A stretch of 64,000 nucleotides of DNA from Kitasatospora paranensis (GTDB taxonomy: Bacteria > Actinomycetota > Actinomycetes > Streptomycetales > Streptomycetaceae): contig NZ_BAABKV010000001.1 in the NCBI RefSeq assembly GCF_039544005.1, forward strand, positions 4,774,001 through 4,838,000, read 5' to 3'. The notes below the pieces were generated by a model. That model saw nothing but the letters and a program-made list of their open reading frames with translations. It was not told where the DNA came from and ran no database searches. Positions within the stretch are counted from its first letter, which is position 1, and each line of letters starts with the position of its first letter. The translations under genes were made by a program, and so were the position numbers. Positions 45,856 to 54,558 of the stretch are shown here, piece by piece.

Positions 45856-46725
45856 TCAGCGGTGCTGGGCCGGGGCCGGGTTCGGCTGCAGCGGGGCCGA
45901 CCAGGCGGGCGGCGCGGTGCGCCGCTGGCCGGGCGCGGGCTCGAAGGCCGGCCGCACGGTCGGGATCGGGGCGGCCGGCCCGACCAGCACCGGCTGCGCC
46001 CGGCCGTGCCGGCTCGGCGCCACCGCGAAGGCCAGCGCACTGATGAACACGTATGTGCCGAAGCCGACGGCGAGCGGGAAGACGAACTGCAGGGCGACCA
46101 CGCCGCCCGGCGTGCCGCCCTCGGGGTCGAGGTGGACCGAGACCGCCATCATGCCGGTGTAGTGCATCGCGCAGACCGCGACGCCCATGACCGGTGCGGC
46201 CGCGAGCACCGCGCCGGTGCCCTTGATGTTGAGGGTCGCCCAGAGGGCGGCGGTCGCGGCGAACACCGCGATCGCGACCGAGGCGGCGACCACGGGGGTG
46301 CTGTAGCTCAGCCGGCCGGGGACCTGCATGGCGGCCATGCCGAGGTAGTGCATCGCCGCCACCCCGAGCCCGGTCGCGATGCCGCCGGCCACCAGGGCGC
46401 CGCGCGGGCGGGTGCTGTAGCCCACGGTGAAGATGCCCACGCCCACGAAGGCGACAGCGACCAGCAGGCTCAGTACGGTGAGCCAGACGTTGTAGCGGAT
46501 CTCGGTGCCGGAGACGGCGAAGCCGAGCATGGCCACGAAGTGCATGCTCCAGATGCCGCCGCCGAGCGAGACGGTGCCGAACAGCAGCCAGTTGCGGCGG
46601 GAGCGGCCCTCGCTGATCAGGGCCCAGCGCGTGCTGCGCAGGGCGATCAGGGCGCCGAGACAGGCGACGAGGTAGGAGATCGCCGGTGTCACCCAGCCGT
46701 AGACCGCGTGATGGATGTGACCCAA
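45856..46725 (-). CDS. MHYT-domain integral membrane sensor
   Basis: 289-residue membrane protein with seven helices in the MHYT arrangement. The three MHYT repeats are WSMHFVAMLGF, VAAMHYLGMAAM and CAMHYTGMMAV; the His, Met and Tyr residues are proposed to bind copper and sense gases. There is no attached GGDEF or EAL domain, only a Pro-rich cytoplasmic tail. TTG at 46725 is preferred: GAGGAG lies 5 bases upstream and the sequence then begins MGHIHHAVYGWVTP as in relatives; an upstream ATG at 46782 is less likely. Ligand and partner unknown. Confidence 0.85.
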   Translation of the reverse strand: MGHIHHAVYGWVTPAISYLVACLGALIALRSTRWALISEGRSRRNWLLFGTVSLGGGIWSMHFVAMLGFAVSGTEIRYNVWLTVLSLLVAVAFVGVGIFTVGYSTRPRGALVAGGIATGLGVAAMHYLGMAAMQVPGRLSYSTPVVAASVAIAVFAATAALWATLNIKGTGAVLAAAPVMGVAVCAMHYTGMMAVSVHLDPEGGTPGGVVALQFVFPLAVGFGTYVFISALAFAVAPSRHGRAQPVLVGPAAPIPTVRPAFEPAPGQRRTAPPAWSAPLQPNPAPAQHR

Positions 46726-47027
46726 GAGGACTCCTCGGACGGAGTGGGGGTGCAAGTTGTCCGCGTGCTGTGTTCCTGTCAACGGGCACCCTAGTCACCG
46801 GTTCCGGTCGTGGGCAACGCCGGGAGATTCGGTGAACTCGCAGGTCAGAGTGGGTACTTCACGTGAGGCGCATCTCCCCGACACCAAGTCCTGACGTGAT
46901 CACCCGGTCGGCTCCGCATTGACGGCGACGCTCCGGCCGTCCGGTCGGTGCGCCGGTCGGGGTGCGTGCCGAGGTGTGATCCAAATCCGGTTTTCTTTAG
47001 CCAGGGTAATGACATAGTCTAAGGACC
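46726..47027. other. 302-base divergent intergenic region
   Basis: Promoter region of the MHYT gene and the MarR gene. An imperfect repeat CTTTAG (46995-47000) with CTAAGG (47019-47024) brackets the region just before the marR ATG and may be its operator. Nothing else stands out. Confidence 0.5.
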
Positions 47028-47462
47028 ATGCCCGAGATGTCCGAGGACGATCTCGCAGCCGTCAGCCAGCTGCGATCGTCCACGATGCGCCTTGCCCGTC
47101 GGCTGAGACACCAGCAGGTCGAGGAGTCGCTGAGCCCCACCGAAATGGGGGTGCTCGGCACCCTGGCCCGCTGCGGCAAGGCGACGCCCGGCGAGCTCGC
47201 ACGACGCGAGCACGTCCAGCCGCCGTCCATGACGCGGATCATCGCGATGCTGGAGGAGAAGGGTCTGGTACGGCGCGAGCCGCACCCGGACGACCGCCGA
47301 CAGGTGGTCGTCAGCAGTACCGAGCAGGCCGAGGCGATCCTCATGGAGAGCCGTCGGCGACGCAACGCCTGGCTGGCCGACCTGGCCGAAGGGCTGACCG
47401 AGGAGGAGTGGGCGCTGATCCGCCAGGCCGCGCCCGCGCTCTACAAGCTCGCCCATCTCTGA
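47028..47462 (+). CDS. MarR-family transcriptional regulator
   Basis: 144-residue winged helix-turn-helix regulator. Conserved segments: LSPTEMGVLGTLARCG, TPGELARREHVQPPSMTRII, LEEKGLVRREPHPDDRRQVVV. The last stretch is the MarR wing. AAGGACC precedes the ATG at 47028. The next gene downstream is an MFS exporter on the same strand, a common regulator-pump pair, so it probably represses that exporter and itself. Confidence 0.92.
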   Translation: MPEMSEDDLAAVSQLRSSTMRLARRLRHQQVEESLSPTEMGVLGTLARCGKATPGELARREHVQPPSMTRIIAMLEEKGLVRREPHPDDRRQVVVSSTEQAEAILMESRRRRNAWLADLAEGLTEEEWALIRQAAPALYKLAHL

Positions 47463-47599
47463 CCGCATCGACCGCGTCCATCCGGACGACATCCCACGGC
47501 ACCCGGAAGAAGGAGTACCGCATCACCGCAGGAACGATTCGTGACACCGCAGGCCCGACGGCGCACCTGCCCGCCGCCGCGCCCCGAGGGGAGACCGCC

Positions 47600-47826
47600 T
47601 TGACACCGCCGGCCGCAGCCAGCGCCGCCGCCATCCGTACCGACGACCTCACCGCAGACCCGGCACCCGCCGGAGCTGCCACCGCCGAGAGCCAGGCGCC
47701 CGCACCCGTGGGCCTGCCCGGCACCGGCGACGACGACCCCTGCGAACGTCCCGCGGCGGCTCCCACCGCCGCGTCGGACCCCGCGGCGGGGAGCCCCACC
47801 GGGGCGGGATTCACCAGGCCCGGGGG
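47600..47826 (+). other. Probable N-terminal extension of the MFS gene, out of frame
   Basis: Frame 2 from TTG at 47600 (GAGGGGAG six bases upstream) codes for 75 residues of Ala/Pro/Thr-rich sequence (TPPAAASAAAIRTDDLTADP, PTGAGFTRPGG) that ends at the G run 47822-47826. One extra G would join it to MFSSLRIRNYRYYFAG. It is therefore probably the disordered start of the transporter below. Confidence 0.5.
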
Positions 47827-49110
47827 ATGTTCTCCTCCCTCCGGATCCGTAACTACCGCTACTACTTCGCCGGCCAGGTGGTCTCCAACACCGGCACCTG
47901 GATGCAGCGCATCGCGCAGGACTGGCTGGTGCTGAGCCTCACCGGCAGCCCCTTCGCGGTCGGTGTGACCACCGCGATGCAGTTCCTGCCGATGCTGCTG
48001 CTGGGCCTGTTCGGCGGCGTGCTCGCCGACCGGATGCCCAAGCGCCGGCTGCTGATCGCCACCCAGGGCGCGATGGGCCTGCTCGCCGCGGGCCTCGCCG
48101 TGCTGACCGTCACCGGCACGGTGACCGCCGGCTACGTGTACGTCTTCGCGCTGCTGCTCGGCCTGGTCACGGTGGTCGACAACCCGACCCGGCAGGCCTT
48201 CGTCAGCGAGATGGTCCCGCCCAAGGACCTCTCCAACGCGGTCAGCCTGAACGCCGCCAACTTCCAGACCGCCCGGCTGGTCGGCCCGGCCGTGGCCGGT
48301 CTGCTCATCGCCGCGGTCGGCAGCGGATGGGCGTTCGCGGTGAACGCGCTGTCCTTCGCGGCCGTGATCGGCGGGCTGCTGGCGATGCGGGAGAGCGAAC
48401 TGCGCCCCACCGCGCCGATCGCCCGCCGGAAGGGCCAGCTCCGCGAGGGCCTGACCTACGTGCGGGAGCGTCCGGAGCTGCTCTGGCCGATGGTGCTGGC
48501 CGCCTTCATCGGCACCTTCGGGTTCAACTTCCCGACCCTGCTGTCCGGCTTCGCCTACGACACGTTCAAGGTCGGCGCCGGCGAGTACGGCCTGCTGAAC
48601 ACCGCGATGGCGGTCGGCTCGCTCACCGGCGCCCTGCTGGCGGCCCGGCGCGGCGCGCCGCGGCTGCGCCGGCTGGTCGGTGCCGCGATCGCGTTCGGCG
48701 CCCTGGAGGTGCTGGCCGCGTTCGCGCCCGGCTACTGGACGTTCGCCGGGCTGCTGACGCTGATCGGCGTGTTCGGGCTGACCTTCAACACCTCGGTCAA
48801 CTCGGCCCTGCAACTGGCCACCGACCCCGAGATGCGCGGCCGGGTGATGGGCCTGCTGGTGCTGGTGTTCACCGGCGGCACCCCGATCGGCGCCCCGCTG
48901 GTCGGCTGGGTGACCGACCTGTACGGGCCGCGGCTGGGCCTGCTCGCCTGCGGCCTGGTGTCGGCGGCGGCGGCCGGGGTGGTCGCCGTGGTGCTGGCCC
49001 GGGCCGCGGACCTCAAGGTCCGGGTCGACCTGCACCCGGGCGCCGGCGGCCGGGTGGTCGCCGTGGTGCCGCGCACCCTGCCGCGGCGGGAGCTGGCGAC
49101 CGCCTGCTGA
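47827..49110 (+). CDS. MFS transporter (drug-efflux type)
   Basis: 427-residue transporter with 11-12 membrane helices. It starts MFSSLRIRNYRYYFAGQVVS and carries the MFS loop GGVLADRMPKRRLLIATQG and WVTDLYGPRLGLLACGL. These features fit the MFS group often annotated as DHA3-type efflux pumps. Substrate unknown. The ATG at 47827 is the start of the conserved part; the true protein probably begins at TTG 47600 and has about 503 residues, with a frame slip at 47822-47826. It lies behind marR, which is likely to control it. Confidence 0.88.
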   Translation: MFSSLRIRNYRYYFAGQVVSNTGTWMQRIAQDWLVLSLTGSPFAVGVTTAMQFLPMLLLGLFGGVLADRMPKRRLLIATQGAMGLLAAGLAVLTVTGTVTAGYVYVFALLLGLVTVVDNPTRQAFVSEMVPPKDLSNAVSLNAANFQTARLVGPAVAGLLIAAVGSGWAFAVNALSFAAVIGGLLAMRESELRPTAPIARRKGQLREGLTYVRERPELLWPMVLAAFIGTFGFNFPTLLSGFAYDTFKVGAGEYGLLNTAMAVGSLTGALLAARRGAPRLRRLVGAAIAFGALEVLAAFAPGYWTFAGLLTLIGVFGLTFNTSVNSALQLATDPEMRGRVMGLLVLVFTGGTPIGAPLVGWVTDLYGPRLGLLACGLVSAAAAGVVAVVLARAADLKVRVDLHPGAGGRVVAVVPRTLPRRELATAC

Positions 49111-49131
49111 CCGGTGCGCCGCACGGCCTGC

Positions 49132-49164
49132 GGGCCCGGCCGTCCCACCCGGCCGGCCGGGCCC
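49132..49164. terminator. Terminator between convergent MFS and acetyltransferase genes
   Basis: GGGCCCGGCCG (49132-49142) and CGGCCGGGCCC (49154-49164) form a perfect 11-bp stem with an 11-base loop. Confidence 0.7.
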
Positions 49165-49168
49165 GGCG

Positions 49169-49684
49169 TCACACCCGGACGGCCAGGATCCGGCCGGGCC
49201 ACGGCCCGGTCGGCCGGTCGACCGTGAAGGCGTCGGTGGACGTGAAGCCGAGCCGCTCGTACTGGGCGACCAGCGCCCCGTCGTCGCCGGCGTAGCAGTC
49301 CACCCGCAGCAGGCCGATCCCGCGGCGGCGGGCCTCGGCGACCGCGTCGGCCACCAGCGCGGCGCCGATCCCGCGGCCGGTGTGCTCCCGGTCGGTCACC
49401 AGCAGCCGCACGTACAGCTCCCGCTCCGTGACCGGCGGGGCGTAGTCGGGCGGCGTCTCGGCCAGCACGCAGACGCCGACCGTGCGCCCCTGCGGGTCGT
49501 CGGCGGCACGCAGCAGGTACTCGGCCGCGTAGCGGTGGATCCGCTCGGCGGCGGCGGGGCGGCTCGTCCAGGGGCGGTCGCCCCACTGGCCGGTGCGGCC
49601 GCGGGCCGCCAGCCAGGCGACCGCGGCGTCGAGCAGGGCGAGGGTGGCGGCCGCGTCCTCCGGACCACCGGTACGGATCTTCAT
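49169..49684 (-). CDS. GNAT-family N-acetyltransferase
   Basis: 171-residue GNAT acetyltransferase. Motif A is RLLVTDREHTGRGIGAALV (about residues 92-110), which carries the acetyl-CoA pyrophosphate-binding HTGRGIG; motif B is LLRVDCYAGDDGALVAQYERLGF. Substrate unknown. ATG at 49684, preceded by CAGACT six bases upstream (possible leaderless start). It starts 70 bases from the divergent thpR gene. Confidence 0.85.
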   Translation of the reverse strand: MKIRTGGPEDAAATLALLDAAVAWLAARGRTGQWGDRPWTSRPAAAERIHRYAAEYLLRAADDPQGRTVGVCVLAETPPDYAPPVTERELYVRLLVTDREHTGRGIGAALVADAVAEARRRGIGLLRVDCYAGDDGALVAQYERLGFTSTDAFTVDRPTGPWPGRILAVRV

Positions 49685-49753
49685 ACGAACAGTCTGGTTC
49701 GTGCCGTGCGGAATTCGGAAGGCCCGGGCGGCCGCAGACGGCAGGATGGGCCC

Positions 49754-50347
49754 ATGAGGCTCTTTGTGGCGGTCAACCCGCCGACCGAGGCGGTGCAGGA
49801 ACTGGTGGACGCGGCAGCCCCGTTGCGGGAGCTGCCGGGCGCGGAGCGGCTGCGCTGGACGGAGGTGGCCGGCTGGCACCTGACCCTCGCCTTCCTCGGC
49901 GACGTCCCGGTGACCGACGTGCCGGCCCTCCAGGACCTGCTGGCCCGGATCGCCGCCGAGCACGGCGCCCACCGGCTGCGGCTCGCCGGCGCCGGCACCT
50001 TCGGCGACCGGGCGCTGTGGGCCGGGGTGGACGGCGAGGTGTGGGCCCTGCGCCGACTGGCCGAGGCCGTCCGCGCCGGGGTCGGCGAGATCGGTGTGGA
50101 GACCGACGAGTTCGGCTTCCACCCGCACCTGACGCTGGCCCGGACGGGCTCCGCGCGGGGGCGGCGGCGGGCCGAGCAGCGCGGCGCCGCCGCCCAGCTG
50201 CAGCAGGTCGCGGCGGGCCTCGACGGCTTCCGCGGCGCCGAGTGGGAGGCCGCGGAGTTCCACCTGATGCACAGTGACACCGGCTTCGGCCCCTCCCGCT
50301 ACCACAGCGTCGGCGTCTGGCCGCTGGCCCGCTGGGAGGCGCCCTGA
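49754..50347 (+). CDS. thpR: RNA 2',3'-cyclic phosphodiesterase
   Basis: 197-residue 2H phosphoesterase. The two catalytic H-x-T/S motifs are HLTLAFLGD (about residue 40) and HPHLTLART (about residue 124). The family opens 2',3'-cyclic phosphates of RNA ends. The start ATG at 49754 follows CAGGAT by six bases (leaderless). Complete length for the family. Confidence 0.92.
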   Translation: MRLFVAVNPPTEAVQELVDAAAPLRELPGAERLRWTEVAGWHLTLAFLGDVPVTDVPALQDLLARIAAEHGAHRLRLAGAGTFGDRALWAGVDGEVWALRRLAEAVRAGVGEIGVETDEFGFHPHLTLARTGSARGRRRAEQRGAAAQLQQVAAGLDGFRGAEWEAAEFHLMHSDTGFGPSRYHSVGVWPLARWEAP

Positions 50348-50348
50348 C

Positions 50349-50372
50349 CGGGCCGGGGCGCCCCCGGCGCCC
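50349..50372. terminator. GC-rich hairpin between convergent genes
   Basis: GCCGGGG and CCCCGGC (50352-50368) form the core, extended by CGGGC/GCCCG outside. It separates thpR and the galactosidase gene. Confidence 0.5.
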
Positions 50373-50375
50373 GGC

Positions 50376-52178
50376 TCAGCCCAGCTCGGGCGCCGTCCGC
50401 AGCCGGATCCGGAGCGGCCGCGCGGCGCCGAGTTCCAGCAGCACGAACGTGTTGTCCCCCGCGCGCAGCAGCGGCTGCGGGCAGTACAGGGTGATCTGCG
50501 GCCCCGCGCAGTCGTAGCGGCCGAGCAGGAAGCCGTTCACCCACAGGTAGCCGTGGCCGCCGTCCGGAACGGCGAGGAAGGCGTCGCCCGTCGACCCCAG
50601 GGCGAGCGAACCCCGGGCGAAGCACTCCCCGTCGGGTGCGGCGTCGGTGAACTCCAGGGCCGGCAACGGCTCCAGCGCCAGCGCGGCGGCCCGGCAGCCG
50701 TGCAGGTACTGCCGCTCGTGCCGCACCCCGCCGGTGATCCCCTTGGTCTCGCCCACCTGCGGGCCGTAGTTGACCCGGCCCAGCGACTCCACCAGGAGCT
50801 CCACCTCGCTCCCGCCGGGCACCGGCAGCGGCTTGTGCTCCACGCCGCGCTCCAGCTCCGCGACGCGCAGCCCGTCCACCCGCAGCACCGCCCGGTCGCG
50901 CAGCCCGTCCACGCTCAGCGGCTGCTCGCCCGCCGGGCCCGGCGGGCGGAAGGTGTACCGGACGAGGCCGTGTTCCAGGCCGAGTTCCTCGAAGGTGGGC
51001 GGGACGGCGGACGCCACCCCCGGGCCGAACGGCAGCGGCGCCCACGCCGTCAGCGCGACCTCGGCCGGCCCCACGACCGGTGCCGGTGCGGGAAGTTCCG
51101 GCACCCGGTCGTCCCGGAAGCGGGCCTCGTCCGGGTGCGCGGCGGCGAACTCCCGCAGCACCTCGCGGAACGCCTCGTACTTGGCGGTGGGCGCGCCGCG
51201 CTCGTCCAGCGGGGCGTCGTAGTCGTACGAGGTGGTGACGGGCTGGTACGGCGAGTGCGTCCAGTCGGTCGAGTTGAACGGCGCGTCGGCATGGTTGGCG
51301 CCCGCGCCGGTACCGAAGTTGGTGCCGCCGTGCGCCATGTAGAGGTTGACCGAGCCGCCGGCCGCCAGGATCCGGCGCAGCGTGTCGGCGGCGTCCGCGG
51401 CGTCCCGGCCGTGGTGCGGCTTGTGCCAGTGGTCGAACCAGCCGTTCCAGAACTCCATGCAGAACAGCGGGTCCTCGGGCCGGTGCCGGCGCAGCAGCGC
51501 GAAGGCCTCCTCCGGCTCGGAGCCGAAGTTCACGGTGGCGAGCACCCCCGGCACGGTGCCGCCCGCCAGCATGTGCTCCTCCGGCCCGTCGGAGGTGAAC
51601 AGCGGCACCGTGACGCCCCGCCGCAGCAGGCCGTCCGCCAGGTGCCGCAGGTAGGCCGCGTCGCTGCCGAACGAGCCGTACTCGTTCTCCACCTGGACCA
51701 TCAGCACATTGCCGCCCCGGTCGACCTGCCGCTCCACCACCAGGGGCAGCAGCCGGTCGAAGAAGGCGTCCACTGCGGCCAGGTACCCGGCGTCGCCCGT
51801 CCGCGCCCGGCGCCCGGCCCGGGCGGTCAGCCAGCCCGGCAGCCCGCCGTTGTCCCACTCGGCGCAGATGTACGGACCGGGCCGGACGATCGCCCACAGG
51901 CCCTGGGCCGCGGCCTCGTCCAGGAACGCGCCGAGTTCGGCCATCCGCTCGAACCGGCCTTCGGCGGGCTCGTGCAGGTTCCACGCCACGTACGTCTCGA
52001 CGGTGTTGAGCCCCATCGCGCGCAGCGCGGCCAGCCGCTGCGGCCACTGCTCGGGCCGGGTACGGAAGTAGTGCATGGCGCCGGACAGGATGCGCAGCGG
52101 GCGGCCGTCGAGCGCGAACCCGGTGGAGTCGTAGGTGAGCATGTCCCCAGCCTGCAAGAACGCCCCGGCGGCTGCCAT
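50376..52178 (-). CDS. Beta-galactosidase, glycoside hydrolase family 35
   Basis: 600-residue GH35 enzyme. The acid/base glutamate is in VENEYGSFG and the nucleophile in CMEFWNGWFDHW; FRTRPEQWPQRLAALRAMG and WNLHEPAEGRFE are the N-terminal TIM-barrel landmarks, and MAHGGTNFG closes the barrel. A C-terminal beta-sandwich follows (VNGFLLGRYD). No signal peptide, so it acts on imported galactosides. ATG at 52178 is preferred because GGGG lies 7 bases upstream; ATG 52142 would also be possible. The divergent AraC gene is the likely regulator. Confidence 0.92.
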   Translation of the reverse strand: MAAAGAFLQAGDMLTYDSTGFALDGRPLRILSGAMHYFRTRPEQWPQRLAALRAMGLNTVETYVAWNLHEPAEGRFERMAELGAFLDEAAAQGLWAIVRPGPYICAEWDNGGLPGWLTARAGRRARTGDAGYLAAVDAFFDRLLPLVVERQVDRGGNVLMVQVENEYGSFGSDAAYLRHLADGLLRRGVTVPLFTSDGPEEHMLAGGTVPGVLATVNFGSEPEEAFALLRRHRPEDPLFCMEFWNGWFDHWHKPHHGRDAADAADTLRRILAAGGSVNLYMAHGGTNFGTGAGANHADAPFNSTDWTHSPYQPVTTSYDYDAPLDERGAPTAKYEAFREVLREFAAAHPDEARFRDDRVPELPAPAPVVGPAEVALTAWAPLPFGPGVASAVPPTFEELGLEHGLVRYTFRPPGPAGEQPLSVDGLRDRAVLRVDGLRVAELERGVEHKPLPVPGGSEVELLVESLGRVNYGPQVGETKGITGGVRHERQYLHGCRAAALALEPLPALEFTDAAPDGECFARGSLALGSTGDAFLAVPDGGHGYLWVNGFLLGRYDCAGPQITLYCPQPLLRAGDNTFVLLELGAARPLRIRLRTAPELG

Positions 52179-52231
52179 GGACAAACCCCGGGTGTCTGTT
52201 GGATTGTCGTGACGCCGAGGAGGGAGGGGCG

Positions 52232-53074
52232 ATGGACCGCTGGTGGCAGTACCTGACGCCGGGCCCGGCGCAGCTGGCGACCGGCCTGGCCTGTCTCGGC
52301 GTCGGGATGCAGCGCGGCCGGCTGCCCACCGTGGGCCCGCGCACCCTGGACCGCTGGGTCGCCGTGCTGGTCACCGGCGGACGCGGCTGGTTCGCCGCAC
52401 CGGACGGCGACCGCAGGCCGGTGGTCGCCCCGGCGGTGCTCTGGCTGCGCCCCGGTGTCCCGCACCACTACGCGCCGGACGAGGGCGGCTGGGCGGAGTC
52501 CTTCCTGGACTTCACCGGACCGGCCGTCGCCGCGTACGCGGAGCTCGGCCTGCTGCCCGAGGACGACGTCGTGCCGCTGACCGGGACGGAGGCCGCCGAG
52601 GCGGTCATCGCCAAGGTGGCCGGCGCGTGCCGGCGCGGCGGCCCGCTGGCCGGTGCGGCCGCGGCGGCGGGCGTGCACGAGCTGCTGGTGGAGCTGCGGC
52701 GGCACCGCGCCGACCTCGACCCGGCCGGCGCGCCCGTGCTGGAGGGGCTGCGCCGGGACGCCTACCTGCCCCTCTCGGTGGCCCAGCACGCCGGCCGGGC
52801 CGGGATGACGGTGGCCGAGCTGCGCCGGGCCGTCCGCGCGGCGGGGGCGGTCGGGCCGAAGGAGTACCTGCTGACCGTGCGGCTCGACGAGGCGAAGCGG
52901 CTGCTGGCCTCGGCGGAGCTGCCGGTCGCCGCGGTGGCCCGCCGGGTCGGGTACGAGGACCCGGCGTACTTCACCCGGATCTTCACCCGCCGGGTGGGGC
53001 TGGCCCCGTCGCTGTTCCGGGCGCAGGAGTACCGGGGGACGGCCGGTGCCCCGGCCCCGCGGAGGACCGACTAA
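52232..53074 (+). CDS. AraC-family transcriptional regulator
   Basis: 280-residue AraC/XylS regulator. Residues 40-100 form the cupin-like sugar-binding domain (WFAAPDGDRRPVVAPAVLWL, PGVPHHYAP); the C-terminal two helix-turn-helix motifs are AQHAGRAGMTVAELRRAV and VARRVGYEDPAYFTRIFTRR. GAGGAGGGAGGGG precedes the ATG at 52232. It is divergent from the galactosidase gene, with 53 bases between them, so it probably controls it. Confidence 0.92.
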   Translation: MDRWWQYLTPGPAQLATGLACLGVGMQRGRLPTVGPRTLDRWVAVLVTGGRGWFAAPDGDRRPVVAPAVLWLRPGVPHHYAPDEGGWAESFLDFTGPAVAAYAELGLLPEDDVVPLTGTEAAEAVIAKVAGACRRGGPLAGAAAAAGVHELLVELRRHRADLDPAGAPVLEGLRRDAYLPLSVAQHAGRAGMTVAELRRAVRAAGAVGPKEYLLTVRLDEAKRLLASAELPVAAVARRVGYEDPAYFTRIFTRRVGLAPSLFRAQEYRGTAGAPAPRRTD

Positions 53075-53084
53075 CCTCGATGCC

Positions 53085-53174
53085 GTGGACCCGAAGACTC
53101 GCATGCGGATCGTGACCGGCGCGCTGGTGCTGCTGCTGGTGGTCGTCGTCGTCAGCTCGCTCGTCGGGCGGTGA
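53085..53174 (+). CDS. Small membrane peptide, 29 residues
   Basis: A GTG-started frame of 30 codons coding for VDPKTRMRI followed by a hydrophobic segment (TGALVLLLVVVVVSSLV) and GR. TAACCT lies seven bases before the GTG, exactly as in other leaderless genes of the window, and the frame has a charged start then a single membrane helix. Too short to be reported by usual gene finders. Function unknown; probably a real small protein. Confidence 0.55.
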   Translation: MDPKTRMRIVTGALVLLLVVVVVSSLVGR

Positions 53175-53260
53175 TCCGGCCGGACCCCGGGCCCGCGCCG
53201 CCGCCCGCCGTGAGCGCCGCCCGCCGTGAACGCCGACCGCCCGTGCACACCGCCCCGAAC

Positions 53261-53298
53261 GCGCAGGGCCCCCGCTCCTGGGAGCGGGGGCCCTGCGC
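53261..53298. terminator. Bidirectional terminator before serC
   Basis: GCGCAGGGCCCCCGCTCC and GGAGCGGGGGCCCTGCGC, a perfect 18-bp stem with a two-base loop. Followed by TTCGTCC. Confidence 0.9.
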
Positions 53299-53321
53299 TT
53301 CGTCCGGGTGCGGCGGCGCCG

Positions 53322-54440
53322 TCAGAGCTGCTCGACCACGTGGTCGATGCAGGCGGTGAGGGCCTGGACGTCCGCCGGGTCGACGGCCGGGAACATCGCG
53401 ATGCGCAGCTGGTTGCGGCCGAGCTTGCGGTACGGCTCGGTGTCGACGATGCCGTTGGCGCGCAGCGCCTTGGCGATGGCCGCCGCGTCGATCGACTCGT
53501 CGAAGTCGATGGTGCCGACGACCTGCGAGCGCTCCTCGGCCTTGGCCACGAAGGGCTGCGCGAAGGAGGACTTCTCGGCCCAGGAGTACAGGATCGAGGA
53601 GGACTCGGCCGTCCGGGCGACGGCCCAGTCCAGCCCGCCGTTGCCGTTCAGCCAGTCCAGCTGGTCGGCCAGCAGGAAGAGCGTGGCGACCGCCGGGGTG
53701 TTGTACGTCTGGTCCTTCGACGAGTTGTCGATCGCCGTCGGCAGGTCGAAGAACGGCGGGATGTACCGGCCGGAGCCGGCGATCTCGGCGGCGCGCTCCA
53801 GTGCGGCCGGCGAGAAGGCGGCCAGCCAGAGGCCTCCCTCGCTGGCGAACGACTTCTGCGGGGCGAAGTAGTAGACGTCCGTCTCGGTGATGTCGACCGG
53901 CAGGCCGCCGGCGCCCGAGGTGGCGTCGACCAGGACGAGCGAGCCGGCGTCCGCGCCCGCGGGGCGGCGGATCGGCATGGCGACACCGGTGGAGGTCTCG
54001 TTGTGGGTGAGCGCGTAGACGTCCGCGCCCGCCTCGGCGGTCGGCAGCGGGTGGGTACCCGGCTCCGACTTGATCACGGTGGGCTCGGCCAGCCACGGGG
54101 CGGCCTTCACCGAGGAGGCGAACTTGGAGGAGAACTCGCCGAAGTTCAGGTGCTGGGACTTCTCGCGCACCAGGCCGAAGGCGGCGATGTCCCAGAACGC
54201 GGTGGAACCGCCGTTGCCGAGCACCACCTCGTAGCCCTCGGGGAGGGAGAAGAGGCTGCTCACGCCCTCGCGCACGCGCTTGACCAGGTTCTTGACCGGG
54301 GCCTGGCGGTGCGAGGTGCCGAGCAGCGAGGTACCGGTGGCGGCGAGGGCACTCAGGGCCTCGGGGCGCACCTTGGACGGACCGCAGCCGAAACGGCCGT
54401 CTGCGGGCTTGATGTCAGCGGGGATCTGGATCTGAGCCAC
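53322..54440 (-). CDS. serC: Phosphoserine aminotransferase
   Basis: 372-residue class V PLP aminotransferase that converts 3-phosphohydroxypyruvate to phosphoserine in serine synthesis. The PLP lysine is in FAPQKSFASEGG; other landmarks are DGRFGCGPSKVRPEAL, LLGTSHRQAPVK, HNETSTGVAMP and DATSGAGGLP. This is the actinobacterial SerC type. GTG at 54440 follows TAGGCT by six bases (leaderless). Confidence 0.94.
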   Translation of the reverse strand: MAQIQIPADIKPADGRFGCGPSKVRPEALSALAATGTSLLGTSHRQAPVKNLVKRVREGVSSLFSLPEGYEVVLGNGGSTAFWDIAAFGLVREKSQHLNFGEFSSKFASSVKAAPWLAEPTVIKSEPGTHPLPTAEAGADVYALTHNETSTGVAMPIRRPAGADAGSLVLVDATSGAGGLPVDITETDVYYFAPQKSFASEGGLWLAAFSPAALERAAEIAGSGRYIPPFFDLPTAIDNSSKDQTYNTPAVATLFLLADQLDWLNGNGGLDWAVARTAESSSILYSWAEKSSFAQPFVAKAEERSQVVGTIDFDESIDAAAIAKALRANGIVDTEPYRKLGRNQLRIAMFPAVDPADVQALTACIDHVVEQL

Positions 54441-54513
54441 GGCCGCAGCCTACTGCCCCGGGTTGCGGAGTGGTTACGGCCGTCCGCCCGCTGAGATGTG
54501 ATCTTCCCTGCGC

Positions 54514-54545
54514 CAGGGGGTCCGGGCGGCTGCCCGGACCCCCTG
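54514..54545 (-). terminator. Terminator of the citrate synthase gene
   Basis: CAGGGGGTCCGGGC (54514-54527) and GCCCGGACCCCCTG (54532-54545), a perfect 14-bp stem with a four-base loop, 13 bases downstream of the citrate synthase stop. Confidence 0.85.
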
Positions 54546-54558
54546 ACGAGTGAATGCG

